Shown: positions 1 through 7,999, counted from the first letter of the stretch. The stretch: DNA of 43,311 nucleotides from an uncultured Eubacterium sp. (GCA_900542875.1 UQPH01000008.1:1-43311), one strand, 5' to 3'. Numbers and translations are program-made. The notes: a model not told the origin generated them from the letters alone.

Positions 1-633
1 CCAGCCGATAGCCTCCAAATAGTTACGCATAATGGTAATATCGGTTGCACTGCGACAAAAAGAAGCGGCGATAAAATCGAAGTCCATCTTCTTGCCGAAA
101 GACAAATCGTCCATATCTTTTTTTGACAGATACGGCATATTCAAATTAACATCGGGAACATTAACGCCTTTACGGTCAGTCAAAAGTCCGCCGTCTACAA
201 CTGTGCAGTAAATATCTTTATCAATTACCTTATTAACTTTAAGAGAAATAATGCCGTCATTAATAAGAATTGTGGTGCCGGGGTGCACATCTTTTGGAAG
301 TCCGTCATAATTTACATAGGACTTTTTTGCAGTACCCTTGCACTTTTTTGTGGTGAGAATAAAATCTTCTCCGTCTTTAATCTCAACTCCGTTTTTATTC
401 TCAAAATCGCCGAGTCTTATCTCGGGGCCTTTTGTATCAAGAAGAGTTGCAACGGGCATTTGCAGTTCGTTGCGAATTTTAACAACTTCGTTAAATCTGG
501 CTTCGTGAGTATCGTATTCGCCGTGGCTGAAATTAAGGCGAGCGACATTCATACCCTTTTCAATCATACTGCGAAGAACGTTCTCATCATCGGTCGCAGG
601 TCCGACAGTACAAATAATTTTCGTTTTTCTCAT
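1..633 (-). CDS. pyk: Pyruvate kinase, N-terminal 211 residues (runs off the left edge)
   Basis: Catalyses phosphoenolpyruvate + ADP to pyruvate + ATP, the last step of glycolysis in the cytoplasm. I translated the minus strand from the ATG at 631-633. It opens MRKTKIICTVGPA and continues with the phosphate/substrate-binding VARLNFSHG, the DTKGPEIR motif, a B-domain stretch with INDGIISL, and KGVNVPDVNL returning to the A domain. The reading frame stays open to base 1, so the C-terminal half, including most of the TIM barrel and the allosteric domain, lies outside the window. The start is set by an AGAGGT Shine-Dalgarno a few bases upstream and by the family's usual N-terminus. It is followed upstream by an AT-rich gap and then tcdA in the same direction. 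Confidence 0.95.
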   Translation of the reverse strand, partial: MRKTKIICTVGPATDDENVLRSMIEKGMNVARLNFSHGEYDTHEARFNEVVKIRNELQMPVATLLDTKGPEIRLGDFENKNGVEIKDGEDFILTTKKCKGTAKKSYVNYDGLPKDVHPGTTILINDGIISLKVNKVIDKDIYCTVVDGGLLTDRKGVNVPDVNLNMPYLSKKDMDDLSFGKKMDFDFIAASFCRSATDITIMRNYLEAIGW

Positions 634-696
634 AACTTACCTCTGTATAATACCGCAATTAGGCACAGAAAAATCATATTCTATGCTCTTTACGTA

Positions 697-724
697 ATTT
701 TATCACAAAATAAAAATAAATCAA
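697..724 (-). promoter_or_regulatory. Possible sigma-A promoter for pyk
   Basis: On the minus strand, TTGATT at 719-724 is separated by 16 bases from TAAAAT at 697-702, upstream of the pyk start. The region is very AT-rich, so similar matches could arise by chance. Confidence 0.35.
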
Positions 725-734
725 TATCTATATA

Positions 735-1457
735 TTATTTAATTAAATCTTTTACGACCTCAGAAGCTATTATAAGACCGACAACGGACGGAACGAAAGC
801 AGTTGAACCGGGAAGCGTTCTGCGAACACTTGAAGAAAATTCCTCTTTTGCGTCATCGGTTATGATGGGAGTAAGCGGCGGTTCTTTTGAATAAACAACT
901 TTAAGATGATTAACGCCTCTTTTTCTAAGTTGCACCCTCATAACTTTTGCAAGCGGACAAACAGAAGTTTTTGATATATCGGCGACCTCAAAAGCGGTGG
1001 GGTCAAGTTTATTTCCGGCACCCATGGAGGATATAACCGGCGTGGAACATTCCTTTGCCCTCATTACAATTTCTATCTTGCCCTTAACGGTATCTATGGC
1101 GTCAACAACATAATCGTAATCGGTAAAATCAAATTGCTCTGCGGTCTCAGGGAGATAAAAGCATTTATGCGTAGTAACAACGCAGTCGGGATTAATGCTC
1201 TTTATTCTCTCCTGCGCCACATCAACCTTATCTCTGCCGACGGTATCAAGCGTGGCGATAATCTGACGATTAATATTTGTAAGAGAAACGGTATCGTTAT
1301 CTATCAAATCCAGAGCTCCTACGCCCGAGCGCACAAGAGCCTCGACAGTATAGCCGCCGACACCGCCGACGCCGAAAACGGCAACTCTCGAATTTTTTAA
1401 TTTTTTCATTGCCGCATCACCGAGTAAAAGCTCGGTACGGGAAAATTGATTAAGCAT
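735..1457 (-). CDS. tcdA: tRNA threonylcarbamoyladenosine dehydratase (E1-like ThiF family)
   Basis: Predicted ATP-dependent dehydratase that converts t6A37 of ANN-decoding tRNAs to its cyclic form. The 240-residue length fits the short Firmicutes TcdA. Near residues 28-35 there is a GVGGVGG nucleotide-binding loop, followed by the acidic NDTVSLTNINRQ segment typical of E1-like enzymes, and VDAIDTVKGK with the aspartates expected around the adenylation site. The C-terminal part has SVCPLAKVMRVQLRK and GSTAFVPSVVGL, characteristic of TcdA/CsdL rather than ThiF or MoeB, and the zinc-cysteine pairs of MoeB are absent. One base separates it from the MFS gene upstream, so it is probably the last gene of the xth operon. 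Confidence 0.9.
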   Translation of the reverse strand: MLNQFSRTELLLGDAAMKKLKNSRVAVFGVGGVGGYTVEALVRSGVGALDLIDNDTVSLTNINRQIIATLDTVGRDKVDVAQERIKSINPDCVVTTHKCFYLPETAEQFDFTDYDYVVDAIDTVKGKIEIVMRAKECSTPVISSMGAGNKLDPTAFEVADISKTSVCPLAKVMRVQLRKRGVNHLKVVYSKEPPLTPIITDDAKEEFSSSVRRTLPGSTAFVPSVVGLIIASEVVKDLIK

Positions 1458-1458
1458 A

Positions 1459-2811
1459 TTATTTATTTTCTTCCTGTAATTCTTTCATCAGTTCATCGTG
1501 GCGTTTTGCCTGCTCATCACGTACAACCTTAGACGGAACAAGACAGAACAGCAACACTGCTGCGGCGCCGAGGAAAAGTTCCATAGGATAAACTATATTT
1601 TCATCCGCTACGCCTGCGTTATGAATATTAATTATAATCTGAGCAACGAGAGGACCTATAATCATAGGGATAAGCACATACATAACTATGCGGCAACCCT
1701 GAAAGAGTCCCTCCTTACCCTTTGGGATATAATCACGGTAAGAGGCGGTAAAAAGTCCCGCCATATCGAGATTAACGCCCATGGCGAGCACGCCGCCGAT
1801 TATCAAAAGGACAAGTTCGGCAGTATAATTTTTATCAATAAAGAACTTACTGAGCCAAATAATTACACAACCGACAGAGCCTGCTATAATTGTAGGATAA
1901 TAAAATCTTTTTTTGCCGTATTTATCCATAGCGGAAGAAACGATAACCGAGCCGACTGCGGCAACAACCATAATAATTCCGATAGGAATAATATAGTTCT
2001 TTATCTTCATGGTCTGCTCTACGATATTAAAGAGATAGTTAATATAAACCTGATAACTGATTGACGCTACGGTAAAGCCAGAGAGGCAGACATAGAGCAT
2101 TTTATTTTCTTTAATTGTGGACGGTTTTAACGAGTATGTAAAATCATTCCAAAAACTGTTATTTCTATTAGGTTTAATGCCCTTCTTATCCCTCATAACG
2201 GCTAGACCGATTAAGCCGCCGACAGTTGGCATAATGCCCATAATGATGAAAAACTTTTTCCAATCGTCAACGGTTGCGTCGGCATTGGTCAAAGAGTCGA
2301 AACCGCCGAAAACGACAGCCATGGCAAACAGCGGCATAATGGCGAGAACGGTATCCACCTTTGCTCTGTTTGCGGTATTTGTAACATCGGTAATCCATGT
2401 GTTAAATGACGCATCATTACTGACAGAGCCTATTACGGACATAATACAGTCCATGGCCACGACAAGTATAACCATAGGCAAAACCTTGTCTGCCGAGGGT
2501 TGCATAGGAACGAGCGAAAAAGCCGCAATGGTAAAGCCCCAAACAACATAACCCCAACATATGAACGCCTTACGTTTGCCTGCCCTATCGGACAATGCGC
2601 CGCCGATTAATGTCGCAAGAGTCGCAAACAAGGCTGAGAAAGCAACGAGAAGCGTTGTGGCATACGGTGCTTTTGTAATCTCATTTTGCATAAAGCGTGA
2701 AAAATACATATTTTCAACGACCCATGCAATCTGACCGACAAGTCCGAAAAGCACAATACTAAGCCAAGTTCGAAACGACAAGGCACCTGCTTTTTTTACA
2801 TCAGCTGTCAT
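1459..2811 (-). CDS. Major facilitator superfamily transporter, about 450 aa
   Basis: Integral membrane transporter with about twelve hydrophobic helices. A loop-2 motif of the type GGALSDRAGKRK lies between helices 2 and 3, matching the MFS signature G-x-x-x-D-x-x-G-x-R/K. The pattern resembles the SLC45/GPH-like sugar-transporter branch of MFS, but the substrate cannot be read from the sequence. I chose the start at 2809-2811 (MTADVKKAG) because AGGGTG lies just upstream. A longer frame opening at 2850 would overlap the preceding gene and begin with a poor N-terminus. Four bases separate it from the HAD gene upstream, and one base from tcdA downstream, consistent with one transcript. Confidence 0.85.
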   Translation of the reverse strand: MTADVKKAGALSFRTWLSIVLFGLVGQIAWVVENMYFSRFMQNEITKAPYATTLLVAFSALFATLATLIGGALSDRAGKRKAFICWGYVVWGFTIAAFSLVPMQPSADKVLPMVILVVAMDCIMSVIGSVSNDASFNTWITDVTNTANRAKVDTVLAIMPLFAMAVVFGGFDSLTNADATVDDWKKFFIIMGIMPTVGGLIGLAVMRDKKGIKPNRNNSFWNDFTYSLKPSTIKENKMLYVCLSGFTVASISYQVYINYLFNIVEQTMKIKNYIIPIGIIMVVAAVGSVIVSSAMDKYGKKRFYYPTIIAGSVGCVIIWLSKFFIDKNYTAELVLLIIGGVLAMGVNLDMAGLFTASYRDYIPKGKEGLFQGCRIVMYVLIPMIIGPLVAQIIINIHNAGVADENIVYPMELFLGAAAVLLFCLVPSKVVRDEQAKRHDELMKELQEENK

Positions 2812-2815
2812 AAAA

Positions 2816-3511
2816 TCACCCTTTTTCCAAAACAGAATCAATCTCATCAAGAGACGAAATTACATAATTGATTTTATATTCATTTTTATCATACACCAAG
2901 GGTTTAGGAGAAAACAGGCAGGTTTTGATGCCCATATTATTTCCGCCCTTAATATCCGAGGTCAGAGAGTCGCCGACTATAAGTATTTCATCAAGCGACA
3001 CGTTATCTATATGCTTTCTTACATAATCAAAGAAAAACGGCGACGGCTTTTCGTATCCGACCTCGTCGGAAATAAACACGCCGTCGAAAATCTTATCAAG
3101 ACCCGACCTTTTAAGCCTTTCGGTTTGCACGGAATATGCACCGTTTGTAACGATATACTGTTTATACTTACCTTTGAGCGAGGACACGGTATCATACGCA
3201 CCGTCAATAAAGGCGGTAGTGTCGGCAATACCGTTTTCGTAAACGGAACAAAACTCCCGTGGCGAAACATTCTTTATTCCTAGTTTGTCAAAGAATTTTT
3301 CAAAGCGGACAATCAAAGTCTGTTCTTTAGTAAATTCACCACGCTCAAGCATTTCCCAGCAGCTTTGGTTAATATCGGAATAAACCTTAACCGTATCATC
3401 ACTGCATTCACCCAGAGAAAATACACGAAAAGCATTTTTTATCGAACAACTTTCACTCTTCTTAAAATCAAGCAGAGTGCCATCTACATCCCAAAGAATT
3501 ACCTTAATCAT
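2816..3511 (-). CDS. yjjG: YjjG-family HAD pyrimidine nucleotide phosphatase
   Basis: Cytoplasmic haloacid-dehalogenase phosphatase, probably a nucleotidase acting on (non-canonical) pyrimidine monophosphates. Motif I is WDVDGTLLDF near residues 8-17, with the nucleophile Asp and acid/base Asp. Motif II is the IVTNGAY region near residue 118. The motif III lysine sits in EVGYEKPSP and motif IV is GDSLTSDIKGG, which also matches the YjjG subgroup. The alpha-helical C1 cap lies between motifs I and II. Length is 231 residues, normal for the family. The start overlaps the end of xth by 4 bases, so translation is probably coupled. The exact substrate is inferred from family resemblance only. Confidence 0.85.
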   Translation of the reverse strand: MIKVILWDVDGTLLDFKKSESCSIKNAFRVFSLGECSDDTVKVYSDINQSCWEMLERGEFTKEQTLIVRFEKFFDKLGIKNVSPREFCSVYENGIADTTAFIDGAYDTVSSLKGKYKQYIVTNGAYSVQTERLKRSGLDKIFDGVFISDEVGYEKPSPFFFDYVRKHIDNVSLDEILIVGDSLTSDIKGGNNMGIKTCLFSPKPLVYDKNEYKINYVISSLDEIDSVLEKG

Positions 3512-4263
3512 AAATCAATATCAAGTTCAATCGGACAATGGTCGCTGCCCAAAATTTCCGTATGAATTTTTGCATCTGTAAGTTTATCATCAAGTCTTTT
3601 TGATGCGATAAAGTAGTCAATTCTCCATCCTGCGTTCTTTTCTCTCGCCTTAAAGCGATAAGACCACCAAGAATAAATACTTTCCTGCTCCGGATAGAAA
3701 AACCTGAAAGTATCGGTAAAGCCTGCGTCAAGCATCAAACTGAGTTTTTCTCTTTCCTCGTCGGTAAAGCCTGCATTATGATGATTTGTCTTTGGATTTT
3801 TTAGGTCGATTTCCTTATGAGCGACATTGAGGTCGCCGCAGAAAATGACGGGTTTTTTCTTATCAAGTTCGCAGACATAGCGTCTGAAATCGTCTTCCCA
3901 CTCCATACGATAATCGAGGCGGAGAAGTTCCTGCTTTGAGTTCGGAACATAAACCGTAATAAAATAAAAGTCTTCATATTCGAGAGTTATAAGTCTGCCC
4001 TCTTTATCGTGTTCGGGAATACCCATACCGTAGGTAACATTAAGCGGCTTATGCTTTGTAAAAATCGCAGTGCCGCTATATCCCTTCTTTTCGGCATAGT
4101 TCCAATAGGAATAATATCCCTCGGGTGCAAAATCAATCTGTCCCTGCTGAAGTTTAGTTTCCTGAAGGCAGAAAAAATCCGCATCTATATCATTAAAAAA
4201 GTCCTTAAAGCCTTTATTTACACAGGCACGCAAACCGTTAACATTCCAAGAAATAAATTTCAT
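3508..4263 (-). CDS. xth: Exodeoxyribonuclease III / AP endonuclease
   Basis: Mg-dependent exonuclease III-type enzyme of base-excision repair that cleaves 5' of abasic sites. The 251-residue protein carries the family motifs in order: ISWNVNGLRA at the N-terminus, FFCLQETKLQ with the metal-binding Glu, a YSGTAIF block, the catalytic CGDLNVAH, a WWSYRFKAREKNAGWRIDYF segment, and the terminal GSDHCPIELDI containing the catalytic Asp-His. It is the first gene of a four-gene operon (xth, yjjG, MFS, tcdA). A strong promoter at 4303-4331 lies directly upstream and overlaps a divergent promoter for the plus-strand gene at 4384. Confidence 0.95.
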   Translation of the reverse strand: MKFISWNVNGLRACVNKGFKDFFNDIDADFFCLQETKLQQGQIDFAPEGYYSYWNYAEKKGYSGTAIFTKHKPLNVTYGMGIPEHDKEGRLITLEYEDFYFITVYVPNSKQELLRLDYRMEWEDDFRRYVCELDKKKPVIFCGDLNVAHKEIDLKNPKTNHHNAGFTDEEREKLSLMLDAGFTDTFRFFYPEQESIYSWWSYRFKAREKNAGWRIDYFIASKRLDDKLTDAKIHTEILGSDHCPIELDIDL

Positions 4264-4302
4264 ATTTACACCGTCCGTTTACTGTACTGATATTATAAGT
4301 AC

Positions 4303-4331
4303 ATTATACTCTATAAGCGAATTTATTGCAA
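4303..4331 (-). promoter_or_regulatory. Sigma-A promoter of the xth operon, sharing its -35 box
   Basis: Read on the minus strand, TTGCAA at 4326-4331 is followed after 17 bases by a perfect TATAAT at 4303-4308, about 40 bases before the xth start. TTGCAA is its own reverse complement, so the same six bases also serve as -35 box for the opposite promoter. Confidence 0.7.
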
Positions 4332-4354
4332 TGAATATATTAAAATGTTATAAT
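4326..4354 (+). promoter_or_regulatory. Sigma-A promoter for the 4384-4947 gene
   Basis: TTGCAA at 4326-4331, a 17-base spacer and a perfect TATAAT at 4349-4354, followed by an AGGGGAT Shine-Dalgarno ahead of the ATG at 4384. It uses the same palindromic -35 hexamer as the xth promoter. Confidence 0.7.
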
Positions 4355-4383
4355 AATATGAGAAAAATTTTTAGGGGATCAAA

Positions 4384-4947
4384 ATGATAAAAACGAGAAA
4401 GGTGTTATCAGTCCTGCTGTGCACTGCGGCGACGGTTTACACGCTATGGTATATGCATTTCGGAGTACCGTACAAAAACAGCGGAGCGCTGTCAAAAATA
4501 GGACTTGAGCACAGAATATTATTTACGATTTGGGGAGTGCTTACATACGCTGCACTGACAATGGGAATTAAACTTGCCTTTGAAAAAACAGAGCACAAGA
4601 GACTTTATATCCCCTTTTCGGTTATATCGGGAACCGGTATGCTACTGACTCTCGCCAACGAATTTGACTACGACAAAAAACTGCAATATTATCTTCACTG
4701 CACCGGCTCGCTTTTATTTTCGGCAGTAACGGGGATATGTATATTTTTATTGTTTTTTCTGCTGAGAAAAAAGGACAAAGTTTATCTTATATTTTGCGTT
4801 ACGGCAGGGATTATTTTAATCGTTGATTTAATCTGTCTTTTGATTTTCAAAGAGACGGGACTGATTGAAGCACTGCCGATATTTGCAGGGTATATACTGC
4901 TGACGGTAACGAATTTAAGGAGGGACAGAGTTGAGATTAGAAGATAA
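4384..4947 (+). CDS. Six-helix membrane protein of unknown function
   Basis: I do not recognise this 187-residue protein. It has about six hydrophobic segments: near residues 7-26, 45-66, 74-92, 103-127, 133-154 and 159-176. The loops are short and charged, and there is no signal peptidase site and no obvious catalytic motif. The layout resembles small predicted membrane proteins of the DUF998 type, but I cannot confirm membership. The last 17 bases overlap the start of the decarboxylase-fold gene, so the two are probably translated together and may share a role. The start has a good AGGGGAT ribosome site and a strong promoter. Confidence 0.75.
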   Translation: MIKTRKVLSVLLCTAATVYTLWYMHFGVPYKNSGALSKIGLEHRILFTIWGVLTYAALTMGIKLAFEKTEHKRLYIPFSVISGTGMLLTLANEFDYDKKLQYYLHCTGSLLFSAVTGICIFLLFFLLRKKDKVYLIFCVTAGIILIVDLICLLIFKETGLIEALPIFAGYILLTVTNLRRDRVEIRR

Positions 4948-6247
4948 GTTAAAAGGACTTGACACCTATCCGTTTCATATGCCGGGGCACAAAAGAAACA
5001 AAAGATTCGGCATAACGGGCAGTGAAATTGACATTACGGAAATTGACGGCTTTGACAATCTGCACTGTCCGAAAGGAGTTATCGCCGACATCGAAAATGA
5101 TTTGAAGAAAATCTACAAATCAAAAAAATCACTGATAAGCGTCAACGGCTCGTCAATGGGAATAATGAGTGCGATTTTTGCCGTTTGTAACAGGAAAGAC
5201 AAAATTATCGTTGCACGCAACTGCCACAAAAGCGTATTCAATGCGTGTATGCTGCTTGAACTTAAAATCATATACATTGAGCCGGATTACGACAGCACAA
5301 ACGGATATTATTTGAGGCTGTCGCAGGAGGCGGCAGACAGGACAGTAAGAGAAAATCCCGACGCAAAGGCAATGATTATCACTTCTCCCACTTACGAGGG
5401 ATTTATAAGCGAAATTGAATGTGACATTCCTTTGATTATTGATGCGGCACACGGAGCACACTTGGGACAGGGGTATTTTCCAAAATATCCAAAGGGCGAC
5501 ATAGTCATTTCATCGCTTCACAAAACGCTTTTGTCACTCACTCAAACCGCCGTTATAAATATATACAGCGAAAGATTAATCGAAAGAGTAAAACGCTTTA
5601 ACGATATTTTCCAGACGACATCTCCGAGTTATGTTCTTATGAACAGTATTTCAATCTGTGCAGACTATGTGCTGAAAAACCGACGTGATTTTTGTGCGTT
5701 TTACGAAAATTTATGCGATTTAAGGCTGGCAGACACCAACAATCTGAGAATAATGTATACGGACGATATTTCAAAAATAATCGTATCGACGGCAGGAACG
5801 GACATAAGCGGAAACGATTTGGCTGGTATTTTAAGGGATAAATATAAAATCGAAGTTGAGGCTTACTACAAGACCTATGTGCTTCTTATGACGAGTGTTG
5901 CAGACGAAAAAGAAAAACTCGAATATCTAAAAAAAGCACTGGAGGAAATTGACGAGGGTTTAATATGCAAATATGAAAAATTAATAAAAAAACCTCCCTG
6001 CCCCGACAAAGCAATGCAAATAAAAATCGACGATGAGGGCGACGAGACGGAAATTGAAGAGAGCGTAGGCAAGGTATCAAACGAATTTGTTTATGCCTAT
6101 CCGCCCGACATTCCGATAATCGTACCGAACGAAATAATAAGCAGAGAAGCGATAGAATACATAAAGGAAAGCGTAAAAAACGGAGTAAACATAATAAGCG
6201 ACAGCAGTCTTATTCCCAATAAAATATTGACAAAAAAGGCAAATTAA
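4931..6247 (+). CDS. Orn/Lys/Arg decarboxylase family PLP enzyme
   Basis: Fold-type I PLP enzyme of the SpeA/Cad-like family, expected to decarboxylate a basic amino acid and so feed polyamine synthesis. Near the N-terminus is FHMPGHKRN, followed by DITEIDGFDNLH, both hallmarks of this family. The Schiff-base lysine is K198 within SSLHKTLLSLTQ, and the PLP-aspartate is in IIDAAHGAHLG. The protein is 438 residues, somewhat shorter than the roughly 480 of Bacillus SpeA-like enzymes, with an abbreviated C-terminal domain. It starts with TTG at 4931, supported by GGAGG at 4919-4923. Substrate (arginine, lysine or ornithine) cannot be decided by eye. Its final codons contain the SCIFF promoter. 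Confidence 0.85.
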   Translation: MRLEDKLKGLDTYPFHMPGHKRNKRFGITGSEIDITEIDGFDNLHCPKGVIADIENDLKKIYKSKKSLISVNGSSMGIMSAIFAVCNRKDKIIVARNCHKSVFNACMLLELKIIYIEPDYDSTNGYYLRLSQEAADRTVRENPDAKAMIITSPTYEGFISEIECDIPLIIDAAHGAHLGQGYFPKYPKGDIVISSLHKTLLSLTQTAVINIYSERLIERVKRFNDIFQTTSPSYVLMNSISICADYVLKNRRDFCAFYENLCDLRLADTNNLRIMYTDDISKIIVSTAGTDISGNDLAGILRDKYKIEVEAYYKTYVLLMTSVADEKEKLEYLKKALEEIDEGLICKYEKLIKKPPCPDKAMQIKIDDEGDETEIEESVGKVSNEFVYAYPPDIPIIVPNEIISREAIEYIKESVKNGVNIISDSSLIPNKILTKKAN

Positions 6248-6255
6248 ATTATAAT
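6227..6255 (+). promoter_or_regulatory. Perfect consensus sigma-A promoter for the SCIFF gene
   Basis: TTGACA at 6227-6232, exactly 17 bases, then TATAAT at 6250-6255. The -35 box and most of the spacer lie inside the last codons of the decarboxylase-fold gene. The SCIFF ATG follows about 35 bases downstream with a GAGGTG ribosome site at 6277-6282. Confidence 0.85.
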
Positions 6256-6289
6256 AATCAAGTAATAAATTTAAGCGAGGTGTTTCTTA

Positions 6290-6436
6290 ATGAAAAGAAT
6301 CAATACTTTAAGCTCAAGAAATCTTTGCGAGTCGGCTAAGAAGGGCGGCTGCGGCGAATGTCAGACATCATGCCAGTCAGCATCAAAGACCTCTTGCTCG
6401 GTAGCAAATCAGAAATGCGAGCAACTCAAAAAGTAA
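6290..6436 (+). CDS. scfA: SCIFF ribosomal peptide precursor (six cysteines), 48 aa
   Basis: Precursor of a thioether-bridged (ranthipeptide) RiPP found in nearly all Clostridia. The translation has the family's leader MKRINTLSSRNL, then a KKGGCGECQTSCQS core and an NQKCEQLKK tail. The six cysteines are at 13, 21, 24, 28, 36 and 43. In the SCIFF peptides I remember (CteA, Tte1186a) the core reads SACKTSCT, and the known cross-link joins Cys32 to Thr37. Here these positions are Ser32 and Ser37, while a cysteine appears at position 13 in the leader. The gene has a perfect promoter, is too short for most automated gene callers, and is followed by a terminator and then the maturase. Confidence 0.93.
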   Translation: MKRINTLSSRNLCESAKKGGCGECQTSCQSASKTSCSVANQKCEQLKK

Positions 6437-6452
6437 TTTATTGATAGACTTG

Positions 6453-6477
6453 CGGCAGCAATTAGGCTGCCGTTTTT
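6453..6477 (+). terminator. Intrinsic terminator/attenuator between SCIFF gene and maturase
   Basis: CGGCAGC at 6453-6459 pairs perfectly with GCTGCCG at 6466-6472 around a six-base AATTAG loop, followed by TTTTT. It begins 16 bases after the SCIFF stop and ends 17 bases before the maturase ATG. It should stop most transcripts and let a fraction read through. Confidence 0.8.
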
Positions 6478-6494
6478 CTATGTCGGGAGATAAT

Positions 6495-7889
6495 ATGATA
6501 CACGCATATAAAATGAACGGTTATAACATCATACTCGACCAAAACAGCGGATGCGTACATTCTGTTGACGAGGTTGCTTATGATATTATCACACTATACG
6601 AAAGCAAATCAAAAGAAGAAATAAAGGCTTATATACTCGACAAATACAGCGACAGAGACGATGTAACGAGTGAAGATATAGATCTTTGCTTTGAGGATAT
6701 TGAGGCGTTGAAGGCTGACGGCAGACTGTTCAGCGAGGACACCTTTGAGGCTACGGCAAAAGAGTTTAAGAAGCGTCAAGGGGTTATAAAGGCGATATGC
6801 CTGCATGTCGCTCACGGATGCAACTTAAGCTGTGAGTACTGTTTTGCAGGCAAAGGCGAATACGGCGGAGCGGACAAAGGACTGATGAGTCTTGAGGTCG
6901 GAAAAAGAGCACTTGATTTTTTGATTGAGCAAAGCGGTACGAGAAAAAATCTGGAAGTTGATTTCTTCGGCGGCGAGCCGCTTCTCAACTGGAATGTGTG
7001 CAAAGAACTTGTTAAATACGGCAGAGAACAGGAAAAGAAATACAACAAAAACTTTCGCTTTACCCTTACAACAAACGGAGTGCTTGTTGACGATGAAGTG
7101 ATAGAATTTTGCAACAAGGAGATGAGCAATGTAGTTCTTTCACTTGACGGCAGAAAGAATGTTCACGACAATCTTCGCAAAACGCCGAACGGCAAAGGCA
7201 GTTATGATTTAATCATCGACAAGTTCAAGAAATTTGCCGACAGCAGAGGTCAAAAGGACTACTATATGAGGGGTACCTATACACATTTCAACACAGATTT
7301 TTCAAAAGACCTTTTGCATATGGCAGACCTCGGATTTAAGGAATTATCTGTCGAGCCGGTTGTTTGCGACCCAAGTGAGCCTTGGGCATTAAAGAACAGC
7401 GATTTACCTATTCTAAAGGAGCAATACCAAATCCTCGCAAACGAAATGCTCAAAAGATACCGCAAGGGTGACGGCTTTACTTTCTATCACTATATGATTG
7501 ACCTTGACCACGGACCGTGCATAGTAAAGAGGGTCAGCGGCTGCGGAGTCGGAACGGAATATATGGCTGTTACACCGAGCGGTGACCTCTACCCCTGCCA
7601 CCAATTCGTAAGCGACGAGAAATTCAAACTCGGCAACATATATGACGGAGTTACGAACCCCGAAATTTTGGAGCAATTTCAAAGCTGCAATGTATATTCG
7701 CACAAGGAATGCAGAGACTGCTTTGCAAAATTGTACTGCTCGGGCGGATGTGCGGCAAACGCATATCACACAACAGGCAGTGTAAACGGAGTTTACGAAT
7801 TTGGCTGTGAACTTCACAGAAAAAGAATTGAATGTGCAATAATGCTAAAGGTTGCGGAAGCAGAAGAAAACCTAAAGGTTGAATACTGA
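6495..7889 (+). CDS. scfB: SCIFF maturase, radical SAM/SPASM enzyme
   Basis: Forms a thioether cross-link in the SCIFF peptide using a 5'-deoxyadenosyl radical. The 464-residue protein opens with a PqqD-like peptide-binding region (about residues 1-90; MIHAYKMNGYNIILDQNSG). The radical SAM cluster CNLSCEYC follows, with cysteines near 109, 113 and 116, then DFFGGEPLLN. The SPASM region contains CGVGTEYMAVTPSGDLYPC and CRDCFAKLYCSGGC, ligands for two auxiliary Fe-S clusters. I chose the ATG at 6495 because GGGAGA lies six bases upstream. A TTG-initiated extension to 6441 would run through the terminator hairpin. It is cotranscribed with the SCIFF gene only by readthrough. Confidence 0.93.
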   Translation: MIHAYKMNGYNIILDQNSGCVHSVDEVAYDIITLYESKSKEEIKAYILDKYSDRDDVTSEDIDLCFEDIEALKADGRLFSEDTFEATAKEFKKRQGVIKAICLHVAHGCNLSCEYCFAGKGEYGGADKGLMSLEVGKRALDFLIEQSGTRKNLEVDFFGGEPLLNWNVCKELVKYGREQEKKYNKNFRFTLTTNGVLVDDEVIEFCNKEMSNVVLSLDGRKNVHDNLRKTPNGKGSYDLIIDKFKKFADSRGQKDYYMRGTYTHFNTDFSKDLLHMADLGFKELSVEPVVCDPSEPWALKNSDLPILKEQYQILANEMLKRYRKGDGFTFYHYMIDLDHGPCIVKRVSGCGVGTEYMAVTPSGDLYPCHQFVSDEKFKLGNIYDGVTNPEILEQFQSCNVYSHKECRDCFAKLYCSGGCAANAYHTTGSVNGVYEFGCELHRKRIECAIMLKVAEAEENLKVEY

Positions 7890-7940
7890 TCATAGCACAT
7901 AATTAAACTATACAAATCAATATATAACAACTCTAAATGC

Positions 7941-7999
7941 AAAAAGCACGCTAATGAAGTCAGACTCATTTGAGCAAACAATTCATTAGCGTGCTTTTT
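7941..7999. terminator. Bidirectional terminator between convergent scfB and lepA
   Basis: Two perfectly complementary 18-base arms at 7941-7958 and 7982-7999 (core AGCACGCTAATGAA) enclose a 23-base loop that itself contains CTCA-TT-TGAG. The arms begin with five A and end with five T, so a U-tract is present in both directions. Confidence 0.85.

Noticed and set aside
283..894. A 203-codon plus-strand frame across the pyk start
   Set aside because: It covers the pyk 5' end, the intergenic gap and the tcdA 3' end on the wrong strand.
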